Shown one piece after another: positions 8,116 to 16,366 of a stretch of 38,104 nucleotides of DNA. A model generated the notes under the pieces. It saw only the letters and a list, made by a program, of their open reading frames with translations. It had not been told where the DNA came from and made no database searches. The position numbers and the translations under genes were made by a program. The stretch lies in NCBI RefSeq assembly GCF_029893585.1, contig NZ_JARXYX010000055.1, positions 1 through 38,104 of the forward strand, read 5' to 3'. The DNA comes from Streptomyces sp. LBL. Its GTDB lineage: Bacteria > Actinomycetota > Actinomycetes > Streptomycetales > Streptomycetaceae. Each line of letters begins with the position of its first letter. Position 1 is the stretch's first letter.

Positions 8116-8604
8116 ATGGTTGTCCGACGTGATCCCCAGACCGTTGCCGGCCGGCCGTGCGCCGTCGCGGCGTCCGTGCAGCTGATCGGCGACCGCTGGT
8201 CGATGCTGGTGATCCGGGAAGTGATCTTCGGTAATCACCAGTTCAGCCAGATCGCCCGCAACACGGGCGCCCCGCGTGACCGGCTGACAGCACGGCTGCG
8301 CGACCTGGTCGAGGCGGGGGTGCTCGAACGTCGCCCCGTGAGCGAGGGCGCCCGCCACGAGGGCTACTACCTCACCGAGGCCGGCGAGGACCTTCGCCCT
8401 GTCCTGCGGGCGCTGCTCACCTGGGGCGACAAGTGGGCCGTGACCACCCCTCCGATGCGCCTGGCCCACCACGATCACCCGCTGGAGCTGGAGAGCCACT
8501 GCTCCGCCTGCGGGGAGAAGGTCGACGACGCCGATCTCGCCGAGGAAATGCTCGTGCCCGGCTGGGACATGCGAGGGCGGCTGGACCTGGTGGCCGAGGC
8601 GTGA
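8116..8604 (+). CDS. HxlR-family winged-helix regulator 1
   Basis: The 162-residue product matches the HxlR family. It has PCAVAASVQLIGDRWSMLVIREVIFGNHQFSQIARN (helices 1-3, including the conserved GDRW), then RLTARLRDLVEAGVLERRPV (recognition helix and wing), EGYYLTEAGEDLRPVL and WGDKWA. A C-terminal tail, HCSACGEKVDDADL, contains a CxxC that could bind metal or sense redox state. The ATG at 8116 follows a perfect palindrome that is probably its operator. It converges with a second HxlR gene, with a hairpin between them. The target gene is not obvious; the DHA2 exporter at 9317 is controlled more directly by the other HxlR protein. Confidence 0.9.
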   Translation: MVVRRDPQTVAGRPCAVAASVQLIGDRWSMLVIREVIFGNHQFSQIARNTGAPRDRLTARLRDLVEAGVLERRPVSEGARHEGYYLTEAGEDLRPVLRALLTWGDKWAVTTPPMRLAHHDHPLELESHCSACGEKVDDADLAEEMLVPGWDMRGRLDLVAEA

Positions 8605-8758
8605 GGGCGGCGCCGCCGGCGCAGGTGCGGCGGCCTTCCCCCTCGCCCGGGCAGGGCTCCTCGATTCCGCCCAGTGCCGCGATGAATCCGATGCCGTTCC
8701 AGCGCCTCCCCGGCCGTGCGCGGCGGACCTGACGCCATGCACGGCAGAGCGATCGGAA

Positions 8759-8775
8759 AGGGCCCGAAGGGCCCT
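8759..8775. terminator. Bidirectional hairpin between convergent HxlR genes
   Basis: AGGGCCC-GAA-GGGCCCT forms a 7-bp stem with a 3-nt loop at the junction of two convergent genes and overlaps the stop of the minus-strand one. There is no long U tract, as is common in high-GC actinomycetes. Confidence 0.55.
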
Positions 8776-9259
8776 AACGCCGGGTCGACCGCACCGTGAC
8801 CTCCTCGGGTTTCACCTCATGCCCCGCGGCGCACATCAGCCGTGCGGCCACCGGCTCGTCGCAGTCCGTGTGGTGCAGAGTCAGCGGGGGCCCCGAGGAC
8901 CGGGGCACGTGCTGGTCCCCCCACTGCATGAGCGCTACCAGAACCGGCTGGAAATCCACGCCGGCCGGGGTCAGTACGTACTCATGACGGGTGCGCTGTC
9001 CGGGCTCCTGGTACGGGCGGCGCTCCAGAAGCCCCGCGGCCACCAGTTCCCGCAGGCGTGCCGCGGCGACAGCCTCCGTGATGCCGACGCGTTGTACGAA
9101 GTCGTCGTACCGGGTGGTCCCGTAGTGCGCCTCGCGCATGATCAGCATGGCGGACCGGGTTCCCAGAACGCGCATCGTCCCGTCGATGGAACAGTCGTCA
9201 GCGGTCCACGTTGTCCGGTCGGCCAACTCACCCACCAGGGTCATGTGCGTCGATTCCAT
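8774..9259 (-). CDS. HxlR-family winged-helix regulator 2
   Basis: The 161-residue product contains the HxlR core: RVLGTRSAMLIMREAHYGTTRYDDFVQRVG, then AVAAARLRELVAAGLLERRPY, HEYVLTPAGVDFQPVLVALMQWGDQ, and a short tail with one Cys (LMCAAGHEV). The start is the ATG at 9259 (MESTHM), preceded by GAGGAGGT at ideal spacing; the upstream TTG at 9280 is unlikely. It is divergent from the MFS exporter at 9317, with only 57 bp between the starts. That arrangement is typical of a local repressor of a drug-type pump (inference from layout). It differs clearly in sequence from HxlR 1. Confidence 0.9.
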   Translation of the reverse strand: MESTHMTLVGELADRTTWTADDCSIDGTMRVLGTRSAMLIMREAHYGTTRYDDFVQRVGITEAVAAARLRELVAAGLLERRPYQEPGQRTRHEYVLTPAGVDFQPVLVALMQWGDQHVPRSSGPPLTLHHTDCDEPVAARLMCAAGHEVKPEEVTVRSTRR

Positions 9260-9270
9260 GACCACCTCCT

Positions 9271-9294
9271 CTGGCTGCAATTTTACATAGCCAG
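9271..9294. promoter_or_regulatory. CTGGCT-N12-AGCCAG inverted repeat, candidate operator
   Basis: In the 57-bp divergent spacer between HxlR 2 and the MFS gene, CTGGCT (9271-9276) and AGCCAG (9289-9294) form a perfect 6-bp inverted repeat around an AT-rich centre. It is the only clear dyad in the spacer, so it is the best candidate operator. Confidence 0.5.
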
Positions 9295-9316
9295 GCGGGA
9301 AAGGTACGTTCTGACT

Positions 9317-10777
9317 ATGGCATCCTCAAGTCAGGTGGTCGTGGAGCCGACACCCAGCCGGGCGCGGCAGCGACCGGGCATCGTATTGACCGTGCTGTGT
9401 GCGTCCGGCTTCATGGCGGGCCTGGACGTGTTCATTGTGAACGTGGCTCTCGACGACATCGGCCATGACTTCCCCGGCGCCTCCCTGGCGGACATGAGCT
9501 GGATCCTGAACGCCTACGCCATCACCTACGCCGCGCTGCTGGTGCCGCTGGGCAGCCTGGCCGACCGCTACGGCGCCAAGCGCGGCTTCCTGCTGGGCCT
9601 GACATTGTTCACCTCGGCCAGCGCCGCGTGTGCGGCCAGCCCCGGACTGTGGACCCTGGTCCTCTTCCGCGGCCTGCAGGCGGTGGGGGCGGCGGCACTG
9701 ACCCCGGCCAGCCTGGGCCTGCTGCTCGCGGCCACGGCCCCCGAACGGCGCACCAGAGCGGTGCGGATCTGGTCCGCCTCCGGTGCCCTGGCCGCGGCCG
9801 CCGGACCGGGTCTGGGCGGGCTGCTGGTGCAGTCGTCCTGGCGGTGGATCTTCCTGGTCAACGTGCCCGTGGGCGTGCTGGCACTCGTTGCCGGCGCCCG
9901 TGTCCTGCCCGATGTCCGCAAGAACGTGACGGGCACGATCCCCGACGTCTTCGGGGGCCTGGTCCTCGCGCTGTCGATCGGCTCGCTCAGTCTGGCCCTC
10001 GTCGAGGGCCCCGGCTGGGGCTGGGCATCGCCCGCGACCGTGGAGTGCCTCCTGCTGGCCGCCGCGGGAGCCGCCGTGTTCGCCCATCGCACGGCGCGCC
10101 ACCCTGCGCCCCTGGTCGAGCCCGCCCTGCTCCGTGTGAGGGCGTTCGCCTGGTCCAACGCCACGGCGCTGCTGTTCTCCGTCGCCTTCGGCGCCAACCT
10201 GCTGGCCATCGTCCTGTGGACGCAACAGGTGTGGCACTACAGCGCGGTCAGGACGGGACTGGCCGTCGCCCCGGGACCGCTCATGGTGCCGCTGTTCGCC
10301 GCGCTCGCGCAGTACGTGACGCGCCGGCTGCCAGCCGGCGTGATCGCCACCGTCGGCAGCCTGCTGTATGGGCTCGCCGCCGCGCTGCTGGCACTGCGGA
10401 TCGAGACGCATCCCCACTACGCCACCGACCTGTTGCCCAGCATGCTCATCTCGGGAGCCGGCGTAGGGCTCACCATGCCGACCATCCTCGCCTGCGCCAC
10501 CGCCGACTTGCGCCCCACCCAGGGCGCCACGGGATCGGCCATGGTCAACATGAGCCACCAGATCGGCAACAGCCTCGGCATCGCGGCCCTGGTCGCCACC
10601 CTCGCGGCCACCACCGCCTCCGGCGACGCCGCACGCCCCTCCCCGCACGGCTGGTGGCTCGTGTCGGGCGCCGCACTCCTCGCGGCGCTGTGCGCCCTTG
10701 GCATGACCCCGCGCGGCAAGACAGCCGACGCCACCTTCGTGGAGGCACCCGCCCGGGCTGCCTCCGCAGCACCATGA
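9317..10777 (+). CDS. DHA2-family MFS exporter (EmrB/QacA-like)
   Basis: The 486-residue product is a multi-spanning major facilitator. Helix 1 is VLCASGFMAGLDVFIVNVALDDI, with the DHA2 LDxFIVNVAL motif. Motif A is GSLADRYGAKRGFLLG (around residue 76). Motif C-like sequence is GALAAAAGPGLGGLLVQSSWRWIFLVNVPVG, where WRWIFLVNVPVG is a DHA2 hallmark. About 12-14 hydrophobic segments follow. Proton-driven export of a drug or hydrophobic compound is expected. The ATG at 9317 has GGGAAAGG upstream with long spacing. It is divergently paired with HxlR 2. A related but broken exporter sits at 24105. The substrate is unknown. Confidence 0.9.
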   Translation: MASSSQVVVEPTPSRARQRPGIVLTVLCASGFMAGLDVFIVNVALDDIGHDFPGASLADMSWILNAYAITYAALLVPLGSLADRYGAKRGFLLGLTLFTSASAACAASPGLWTLVLFRGLQAVGAAALTPASLGLLLAATAPERRTRAVRIWSASGALAAAAGPGLGGLLVQSSWRWIFLVNVPVGVLALVAGARVLPDVRKNVTGTIPDVFGGLVLALSIGSLSLALVEGPGWGWASPATVECLLLAAAGAAVFAHRTARHPAPLVEPALLRVRAFAWSNATALLFSVAFGANLLAIVLWTQQVWHYSAVRTGLAVAPGPLMVPLFAALAQYVTRRLPAGVIATVGSLLYGLAAALLALRIETHPHYATDLLPSMLISGAGVGLTMPTILACATADLRPTQGATGSAMVNMSHQIGNSLGIAALVATLAATTASGDAARPSPHGWWLVSGAALLAALCALGMTPRGKTADATFVEAPARAASAAP

Positions 10778-11027
10778 CGGGCTGAGCATTTCTCGCCTTC
10801 CGGCAGGGGCGGGCAAGGTCCGCAATCCCGTGCGACGTTACGCCTGCACGCGCGGCGAAGAGGTCATCACGACGACAGGCTCCTCCGCCTTTGTCGCTGC
10901 TCTCTTCTCCTTTCATCCCTTGCCACGGACCGCAGGCAAACCCTCAACTGCCGTGCCGCTTGACCAAATTCAGGGTGGTACAGGCAGGCCCAGGCACGAA
11001 CAATACGTGAAGAGGCTGAATCAACTT
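10778..11027. other. Intergenic between MFS exporter and XRE/MmyB regulator
   Basis: A possible TTGACC -35 hexamer lies at 10960-10965, but a matching -10 at normal spacing is not clear. No small gene or hairpin is evident. It should contain the promoter of the following regulator. Confidence 0.3.
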
Positions 11028-11900
11028 ATGAGTTCACCCACCGATCTCAGGGAATTCCTCAGGGCCCGGCGATCCAGACTCGCGCCTGAAGACATCGGCC
11101 TGTCAACCGATGGTGGAATTCGGCGGGTGGCGGGACTACGACGTGAAGAAGTCGCACAGGCTGCCGCGATCAGCGTCGACTACTACACCCGTATGGAACA
11201 GGGACGTGTTTCGGCCGTCTCGGCGGAAATCCTGGACTCCTTGGCCCGCGCCCTGCGTTTGGACGACGAGGAAACCCGCCATCTGCACCGGATCGCCGGC
11301 ACAACCCCTCACTCCGGGCACCGCCAGAGTGCTGACCGCCACCAGAAGCAGACCGTCCGGCCGACGCTGCGGAACATGCTGGACTCCCTCATCGGACACC
11401 CCGCCCTGGTGATGGGCCGTGCCATGTCCGTACTTGCCTGGAACCGGGCGGCCGCCGCGCTCCTGGGTGACTTCGGCGACCTGCGGCCGGCCGACCGCAA
11501 CATCGCGAAGATGGCCTTTCTCGACCGGAACTCCAGGGACCTCTACGCGAACTGGAAGGAACACGCCCGGGAAAACGCGGCCTGTTTGCGCATGGAAGCC
11601 GCTCGTTACCCAGAAGACCCCCTCCTGACCTCTGTGATCGGCGAGTTGGCCGTCAAGAGCCCAGAATTCCGTTCTCTGTGGGCCGACCACCGGGTACGGG
11701 ACAAGACATCCGGCGCCAAGGCCTTCCACCACCCCATCGTGGGAGATCTGCGGCTTTCCCACGAGACGCTGCGCGTGGTTGATGATCCACGTCAGACCCT
11801 GGTGGTCTATTCCGCAGCATCCGGCAGTTCTTCGGCGGACGCTCTCCGTCTGCTTCTGGACTGGACGTCCGATTCCCCGCACGACGCGGTGAGTTCCTGA
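11028..11900 (+). CDS. XRE-family regulator with MmyB-like ligand-binding domain
   Basis: The 290-residue product starts at the ATG 11028 (MSSPTDLREFLRARR); an in-frame GTG at 11007 is an alternative. Residues about 5-80 form an HTH_XRE domain (GLRREEVAQAAAISVDYYTRMEQGR). Residues about 110-280 match the MmyB-like transcription regulator ligand-binding domain (ALVMGRAMSVLAWNRAAAALLGDF, NIAKMAFLD, DKTSGAKAFHHPIVGDLRLSHETL). These regulators often control adjacent oxidoreductases; here the next plus-strand DNA was displaced by a Tn3-family transposon that landed two bases after the stop codon. Across the transposon, at 23769, lie remnants of an aldo/keto reductase, so the original partner may be that broken gene (inference). 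Confidence 0.92.
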   Translation: MSSPTDLREFLRARRSRLAPEDIGLSTDGGIRRVAGLRREEVAQAAAISVDYYTRMEQGRVSAVSAEILDSLARALRLDDEETRHLHRIAGTTPHSGHRQSADRHQKQTVRPTLRNMLDSLIGHPALVMGRAMSVLAWNRAAAALLGDFGDLRPADRNIAKMAFLDRNSRDLYANWKEHARENAACLRMEAARYPEDPLLTSVIGELAVKSPEFRSLWADHRVRDKTSGAKAFHHPIVGDLRLSHETLRVVDDPRQTLVVYSAASGSSSADALRLLLDWTSDSPHDAVSS

Positions 11901-11901
11901 T

Positions 11902-11906
11902 AAATC
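11902..11906. repeat. Left target-site duplication (AAATC)
   Basis: The five bases directly outside the left terminal repeat are AAATC, identical to 23701-23705 outside the right repeat. A 5-bp duplication is the Tn3-family signature. Confidence 0.9.
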
Positions 11907-11944
11907 GGCCCTGTTCTCCCGAAGCTGCCACGAAGTGACAAGTA
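11907..11944 (+). repeat. Left 38-bp terminal inverted repeat
   Basis: It is identical over 38 bp to the reverse complement of 23663-23700; the match breaks at base 39 (A versus G). The outer bases are GGCCCTG. It lies inside the open reading frame of the recombinase C-terminus. Confidence 0.93.
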
Positions 11945-12962
11945 ACTCAGCGTGTCGTTGGGGCCTTGGTTTCCAAGCGGGGGTTCAGGAACTTCGGGGC
12001 CGGCGAGGACGGCGAAGTCGGCGTGAGCCTGCTCGACGGCTTCGGGGTACGCCTCGCGCTTGGCGTGTTCGGCGAGCGCCCGGTAAATGCTGGCGACAGA
12101 GGGGCTCTGTCCCTTGCGCTTGCCGGTGGGGATGATCAGGTCGGGCTGGATCTGCTCGACGGACTCACCGAGAACCCGGCGTCGCAGCACGGTGTGGAGC
12201 ATGTCGTCGGTGATGACCGGCGGTCGGCCGCCGTGCTTGCCCTTCCGGGCTGCGGTGTCGAGCCCTTCAAGCGTGGACTCGCGGATGTTCTCCCGCTCGG
12301 TCTCCGCCATCGCGGCGAAGAACGCGAACAGCAGCTTGCCCGGCCCGGTGGGGTCGTAGATGCCGGGCAGGGGCCCGGCGAGCATCTCCAGGACCAGGCC
12401 GTGGGCGGTGAGGTGGTCGGCGAGCGCGGTGAGCTCGGCGGCGTCACGGCCGAGCCGCTTCATCTCGTACACCGTGAAGATGACCCGGCAGTGCGGCGCG
12501 TGCGCCTTGACCTCCCGCGCGGCTCGAACCGGGGGCGGACCCGGACGCGGGTGCTGATCTTCTCACTGAAGATCTTGTCCCTGGGGATGCCGTGCTTGCT
12601 GAGCGCGTCGAGCTGGGAGTCGAGTTCCTGCCCGAGGGTCGAGCAGCGGGCGTAGCCGATGCGGATGTCCGCGCTCGGCAGGTCCGGGTCGATCGGCGCT
12701 GGGGGCGGGGTGCCCGGGCGCCACGGCCGGCCCGGGCCGCGGTCGGCCGGGGTGGGCACCCGCAGTGCCTTCTTCAGCCGGGGCACCATCGTGAAGCGGC
12801 GGGTGTGGTAGGCGGAGGCGACGGCGCCGCCGCGCGAGCGACACGGCGAGCCGGGCTGGGCGTCACACTTCGGACAGGCGTGCTGTTCGACGTCGCCGGC
12901 GTCCGACCGGTCGGAGGGCTGCTGAGGGTCCGTCATGGGCCCGGATTTTCGCACAATGCAAG

Positions 12963-13010
12963 TCTCAGAAGGAGGTCCATCCCACTTTTGAGTGAGAACA
13001 GGTTCTGAGA
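12963..13010. promoter_or_regulatory. Candidate res/operator site of the recombinase
   Basis: TCTCAGAA (12963-12970) and TTCTGAGA (13003-13010) form a perfect 8-bp inverted repeat just upstream of the recombinase start. Resolution sites of Tn3 elements normally lie there and also act as the resolvase operator. No further subsites were identified, so this is tentative. Confidence 0.35.
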
Positions 13011-13177
13011 GCGAATCCGGAGTCGGCGAGGGGATGGCGGCTCGTGATTGATCTTGCTCGCGCAAAGGACCGTTTGCGAGAATCGTTGCATCGTCGCTGC
13101 GACCTGTTTCGTGATCAACTGTTGCGTTCGAGTCTCGAAATCCCGGAACTGCGGGCGGATCGGCGGGGAGTTTAGTC

Positions 13178-13624
13178 ATGATGCCGGACATGGCGGACGA
13201 ACAGCCGGATGAGCTCGTGATCCTGGTCCATGGGACCTTCGCTGGTGACAAGGAGCGCCGTGACGACGGCGACCGCTGGTGGCAGCGCGGCAGCTCCACC
13301 TGGCAGGCTCTGACCGCGACGCTACCCAAGGGTACGAGACTGCCGCCTGGGCGACTGTTCCACTGGAGCGGGGCCAATGCGCAGTCGAAGCGACTGTCCG
13401 CGAGCATGGATCTGCTGGTACTTCTGTTCGACCTGGAACGACGGGGCGTCCGATACCACTTGGTTGGGCATAGCCACGGTGGTTCGGTGATTTGGGAGAC
13501 GCTGGCGCCGCGGGGCAGTAAGGCACGGGCGGCCGCCAACCCGAAATTGACCGCCTGGCTCGACCAGAACGCTGTGGAGGTGGCGGCCCGCCTGGCGAAC
13601 TTCCGCACGCGGGTGCCGGACTGA
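13178..13624 (+). CDS. Truncated alpha/beta hydrolase-fold protein
   Basis: The 148-residue product begins at ATG 13178 with GGGGAG upstream. It shows the start of an alpha/beta hydrolase fold: ELVILVHGTFAGD (oxyanion-hole HG, about residue 15) and YHLVGHSHGGSVIWE, a GHSHG nucleophile elbow with Ser at about residue 101. After PRGSKARAAANPKL the sequence ends within about 30 residues and lacks room for the catalytic acid and His, whereas the family usually exceeds 250 residues. The last segment may come from a joined sequence. It is part of the Tn3 cargo. Probably a non-functional lipase/esterase-like remnant, although a short hydrolase cannot be excluded. Confidence 0.6.
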   Translation: MMPDMADEQPDELVILVHGTFAGDKERRDDGDRWWQRGSSTWQALTATLPKGTRLPPGRLFHWSGANAQSKRLSASMDLLVLLFDLERRGVRYHLVGHSHGGSVIWETLAPRGSKARAAANPKLTAWLDQNAVEVAARLANFRTRVPD

Positions 13625-13799
13625 GCCGCGACCTTGGCTGTGCCGATTCACCCAGCGCACCGTTGGTTCCTGGCCGCTGCCCGAGCCCGCGCATCCTGTC
13701 CACCGGCTGAGCTTGTCTTTTATCCTCAGGCACTCGCGTGACAGCTACGGTTGATCGCCCGGATCGGGCCCGGTGCGGGGCGGTGTTGCCGGTCGGCGC

Positions 13800-14288
13800 A
13801 TGATGACCGTCATGGAGAGCGCGGTCGAGAAGATCAAGGTCTGGTTCCGCCTTGTCCCTCGTGAGGGGTGGTTCCCACAGGACACGGAAGGGCTGTGGGC
13901 CACGAAGCTCGGCGACGATACGGCCCGTGTGCAGAACGTCCCCTTCCTTCAGGATGGGGTGGCCGAAGGCGACGTGGTGCGGTACCGGACTGACTCCGAC
14001 GGGCTCCACTGGGCTGTCGGTCGGGTCAACTCCTCCGGCAACTGCACGGTCCGTGTGGTGCCCGTGCCCACCGGCCCCCTGGGACGCAGTCCGCAGGCAG
14101 TGCACCAGCGCCTTTCGGCGTTCCGTCTTGGAGGCGAGGTCTTCAGTGTGGACTTCCCCATGGTGGCCTTCACTGCGCCGGCCGGCGCGGACTTCGCGGG
14201 GATCAAGGCCCTACTGACGCAAGGCCAAGAGGAAGGTTGGTGGCACTACGAGGTCGGCTGTGGCACCGATGAATGGTGGAACGCCTGA
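13800..14288 (+). CDS. DUF4265 domain-containing protein
   Basis: The product of about 162 residues matches DUF4265 over most of its length: KVWFRLVPREGWFPQDTEGLWATKLGDDTARVQNVPFLQDGVAEGDVV, then AVGRVNSSGNCTVRVVPVP and a C-terminal WWHYEVGCGTDEWWNA. Start choice is uncertain (ATG at 13800, 13803 or 13812) because no strong ribosome site is visible. The family's function is unknown; it appears as small soluble proteins in many actinomycetes. It is cargo of the Tn3 element, between the hydrolase fragment and an IS transposase. The sequence appears complete. Confidence 0.82.
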   Translation: MMTVMESAVEKIKVWFRLVPREGWFPQDTEGLWATKLGDDTARVQNVPFLQDGVAEGDVVRYRTDSDGLHWAVGRVNSSGNCTVRVVPVPTGPLGRSPQAVHQRLSAFRLGGEVFSVDFPMVAFTAPAGADFAGIKALLTQGQEEGWWHYEVGCGTDEWWNA

Positions 14289-14422
14289 GTTTGTCTCTCG
14301 CCTCTGATCTCGAACATCGAGTCGCACAGGTTCACTCACCTGGGCATTCGCCGGACAGGCGGACGGCCCCCGCATGAGCATGCATTCCGCCACGGAATCA
14401 CGTTCATACGAAGGCCGCAGAG

Positions 14423-15886
14423 GTGAGTGTGCTCGACCATGATGCCCGGCGGGACGCTTTCGACTTCACGTCCCACTTTAGGGAGGACTTCTACGCATGT
14501 CTGACCCGGCGCGGTGACGCGCTGTTCGAGCTCACGGACGCGATGCTCTGCGGGAACGGCCCGGTGACCTCGCCGGTCGATCTGACGCTGCTGGCCGAGC
14601 ACCGGCGTGGGCACGGCGCGTTGTACGACGCGCTCAACCAGGGCCGCATCGACGTGGCCGGGCTGCGCAAGGCGCTGGCCATGCTGCCGCAGCCCAAGGC
14701 CGCCGACGGGCGCCTGGTCCTGGCCGTCGATGTCTCCGCGTGGCTGCGTCCGGACGCGCCGACCAGCCCGGACCGTCTGTTCTGCCATGTCTACGGACGC
14801 TCGGGACGGTCCAGTGATCAGTTCATCCCCGGCTGGCCGTACTCATTCGTCGCCGCGCTGGAGACGGGTCGCACGTCGTGGTGCCAGCTGTTGGATGCGG
14901 TCCGGCTCGGCCCCGACGACGATGTCGCCGAAGTCACCGCAGCCCAGGTCCGCCGCGTCGTCACCGACCTGATCGCCCAGGGGCAGTGGGAAGCCGGTGA
15001 CGACGACATCCTGGTCGTCTTCGACGCCGGCTATGACGCCCCGCGCATGGCCTACCTCCTCGACGGCTTGCCCGTCGAGGTCCTCGGACGCATGCGTGCG
15101 GACCGGGTGATGCGCCGTCCGGCGCCCTCGCTCAAGGAGTACGCCCTGTCCTATCCTCAGGGCGGGCGACCGCCGAAGCACGGCAAGGAGTTCCGTTTCG
15201 CCAGGCCCGAGACCTGGGGCGAGCCCGACGCGGAGACGGTGCAGGTCACCGACCGCTACGGCACCGCGAAGGCGATGGCCTGGGACCGTATCCACCCGCG
15301 GCTCACCACCCGCAGTGCGTGGATCGACCACGACGACGAACTCCCCGTCATCGAGGGCACCCTGATCCGCCTCCAGGTGGACCATCTGCCCGGCGGTCAC
15401 GACCCGCTGCCCGTCTGGCTGTGGTCCTCCAAGACCGGCATGACCAGCGAGGACGTCGACCTGCGGTGGCAAGCGTTCCTGAGGCGTTTCGATCTTGAAC
15501 ATACTTTCCGTTTCGTCAAGCAGACGCTCGGCTGGACCCGTCCCAGACTGCGTACTCCCGAGGCCGCAGACCGGTGGACGTGGCTCGTGCTCGCGGCACA
15601 CACCCAGCTCCGGCTCACCCGCGAGGCCGCGGCCGATCTCCGCCGCCCCTGGGAGAAGCGGGCCGAGCCCGCCCGGCTCACCCCGGCCCGCGTCCGCCGC
15701 GGGTTCAGGAACCTCCGCCCTCACCTGCACAGTCCGGCCCGTGCACCCAAACCCTCAACGCCCGGCCCAGGGCGCCCACTTGGATCGAAGAACCGGCGAC
15801 CCGCCACCCGTTACGACGTGGGCAAATCGACTAGACGCCCTGAAAGCATCGCTGAACGTAATCAACTCAAAGCTCACAAACCATAA
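14423..15886 (+). CDS. IS transposase (DDE, actinomycete NF041680-like family)
   Basis: The 487-residue product opens with HDARRDAFDFTSHFREDFYA and TSPVDLTLLAEHRRGHGALYD. The DDE-type core has LVLAVDVSAWLRPDAPTSPD (first Asp, about residue 105), DDILVVFDAGYDAPRMAYLL (second Asp) and RRFDLEHTFRFVKQTLGW (Glu/His in a YREK-like position). The C-terminus is basic with GRPLGSKN. It resembles the putative transposases of Streptomyces grouped as NF041680. The GTG start is at 14423. The frame looks intact. Clear terminal repeats could not be fixed; the right side runs straight into MITE copy 1. It may supply transposase for that element (inference). Confidence 0.85.
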   Translation: MSVLDHDARRDAFDFTSHFREDFYACLTRRGDALFELTDAMLCGNGPVTSPVDLTLLAEHRRGHGALYDALNQGRIDVAGLRKALAMLPQPKAADGRLVLAVDVSAWLRPDAPTSPDRLFCHVYGRSGRSSDQFIPGWPYSFVAALETGRTSWCQLLDAVRLGPDDDVAEVTAAQVRRVVTDLIAQGQWEAGDDDILVVFDAGYDAPRMAYLLDGLPVEVLGRMRADRVMRRPAPSLKEYALSYPQGGRPPKHGKEFRFARPETWGEPDAETVQVTDRYGTAKAMAWDRIHPRLTTRSAWIDHDDELPVIEGTLIRLQVDHLPGGHDPLPVWLWSSKTGMTSEDVDLRWQAFLRRFDLEHTFRFVKQTLGWTRPRLRTPEAADRWTWLVLAAHTQLRLTREAAADLRRPWEKRAEPARLTPARVRRGFRNLRPHLHSPARAPKPSTPGPGRPLGSKNRRPATRYDVGKSTRRPESIAERNQLKAHKP

Positions 15887-15897
15887 AAAACAAGCTG

Positions 15898-16192
15898 AGT
15901 GCCTGTTTCTGAACCCCGGAGTCGGCGGCTTCGGTAACCTGATTCCAAGGTGGGTTCTGGGGCGAGTTGGTGGCCACCACCTTGAGAACGATCAAGGCAG
16001 GGTTGGCCCGCCGACAGACTCGCCCGGCCCCTGGGGCTTGTTCTCCATGGACAACGCCCCGCCCGTCCCACTCACCCCAGCGGTTCCGTTCGCCGAACGG
16101 TCACGGTGACCGCTCGGCGAACGCTTCGACGAACTTCGCGTTTCGGACGCTGGCGGGCTGACCTGCGGTTTCTGGGTTCAGAAACAGGCACT
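15898..16192 (+). mobile_element. MITE-like element, copy 1
   Basis: The ends are perfect 19-bp inverted repeats (AGTGCCTGTTTCTGAACCC and its complement). The 295-bp body has no gene. It contains a 33-bp near-perfect palindrome at 16089-16121 (TTCGCCGA ... TCGGCGAA). It is nearly identical to 20201-20466 and in the same orientation, but is 27 bp longer. No target duplication was found. Confidence 0.82.
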
Positions 16193-16325
16193 TACATACA
16201 CCGCCGTTCTCGATGTCCGGCGGTCTACCGCCGAGCACCTGGCCCGGCTCCTGAGAAGCCATCGAGTCGAGGTCGGCACCCGGCGCGGGCGCCGCGCCCT
16301 GGGCTGCTTCAAGCAGGCCGTCTGA
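16191..16325 (+). pseudogene. Transposase N-terminal fragment
   Basis: The frame reads TYTAVLDVRRSTAEHLARLL, then HRVEVGTRRGRRALGCFKQAV, and stops. This matches the N-terminal helix-turn-helix region of IS5-type DDE transposases (the xRRALxCFKQAV motif), whose full length is about 250 residues. The MITE copy 1 right end cuts it on the left and a stop codon ends it on the right. It is non-functional. Confidence 0.65.
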
Positions 16326-16366
16326 GGTTCCCCCGGCGTGCGGGAGGTGCTGATCAGCTGGTCCGC

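Larger units (their letters stand above)
11807..12936 (-). pseudogene. Serine recombinase (resolvase/invertase), frameshifted
   Basis: The first part starts at ATG 12936 and encodes a Cys/His cluster (C21, C24, C32, H44), a Pro-rich linker and the resolvase N-terminus IRIGYARCSTLGQELDSQLDAL. The catalytic Ser is S99. The frame then breaks near 12520-12545. The rest continues in another frame: CRVIFTVYEMKRLGRDAAELTALADHL, GIYDPTGPGKLLFAFFAAMAETERENIRE, and a C-terminal HTH (PSVASIYRALAEHAKREA). The expected FEAAV-type stretch after VRP is missing, suggesting a short out-of-frame deletion. The C-terminal frame runs through the left transposon end and stops at 11807 inside the opposite-strand XRE gene, so its last 33 codons come from host DNA. 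It is the resolvase of the Tn3 element. Confidence 0.88.

Noticed and set aside
9326..10825. 499-codon minus-strand frame opposite the MFS exporter
   Set aside because: Repetitive Gly/Arg/Gln antisense translation with no family motif.
12991..13025. Weak similarity between the recombinase upstream region and the MITE left end
   Set aside because: Only a 12-base CCGGAGTCGGCG stretch matches well; chance similarity in high-GC DNA cannot be excluded.
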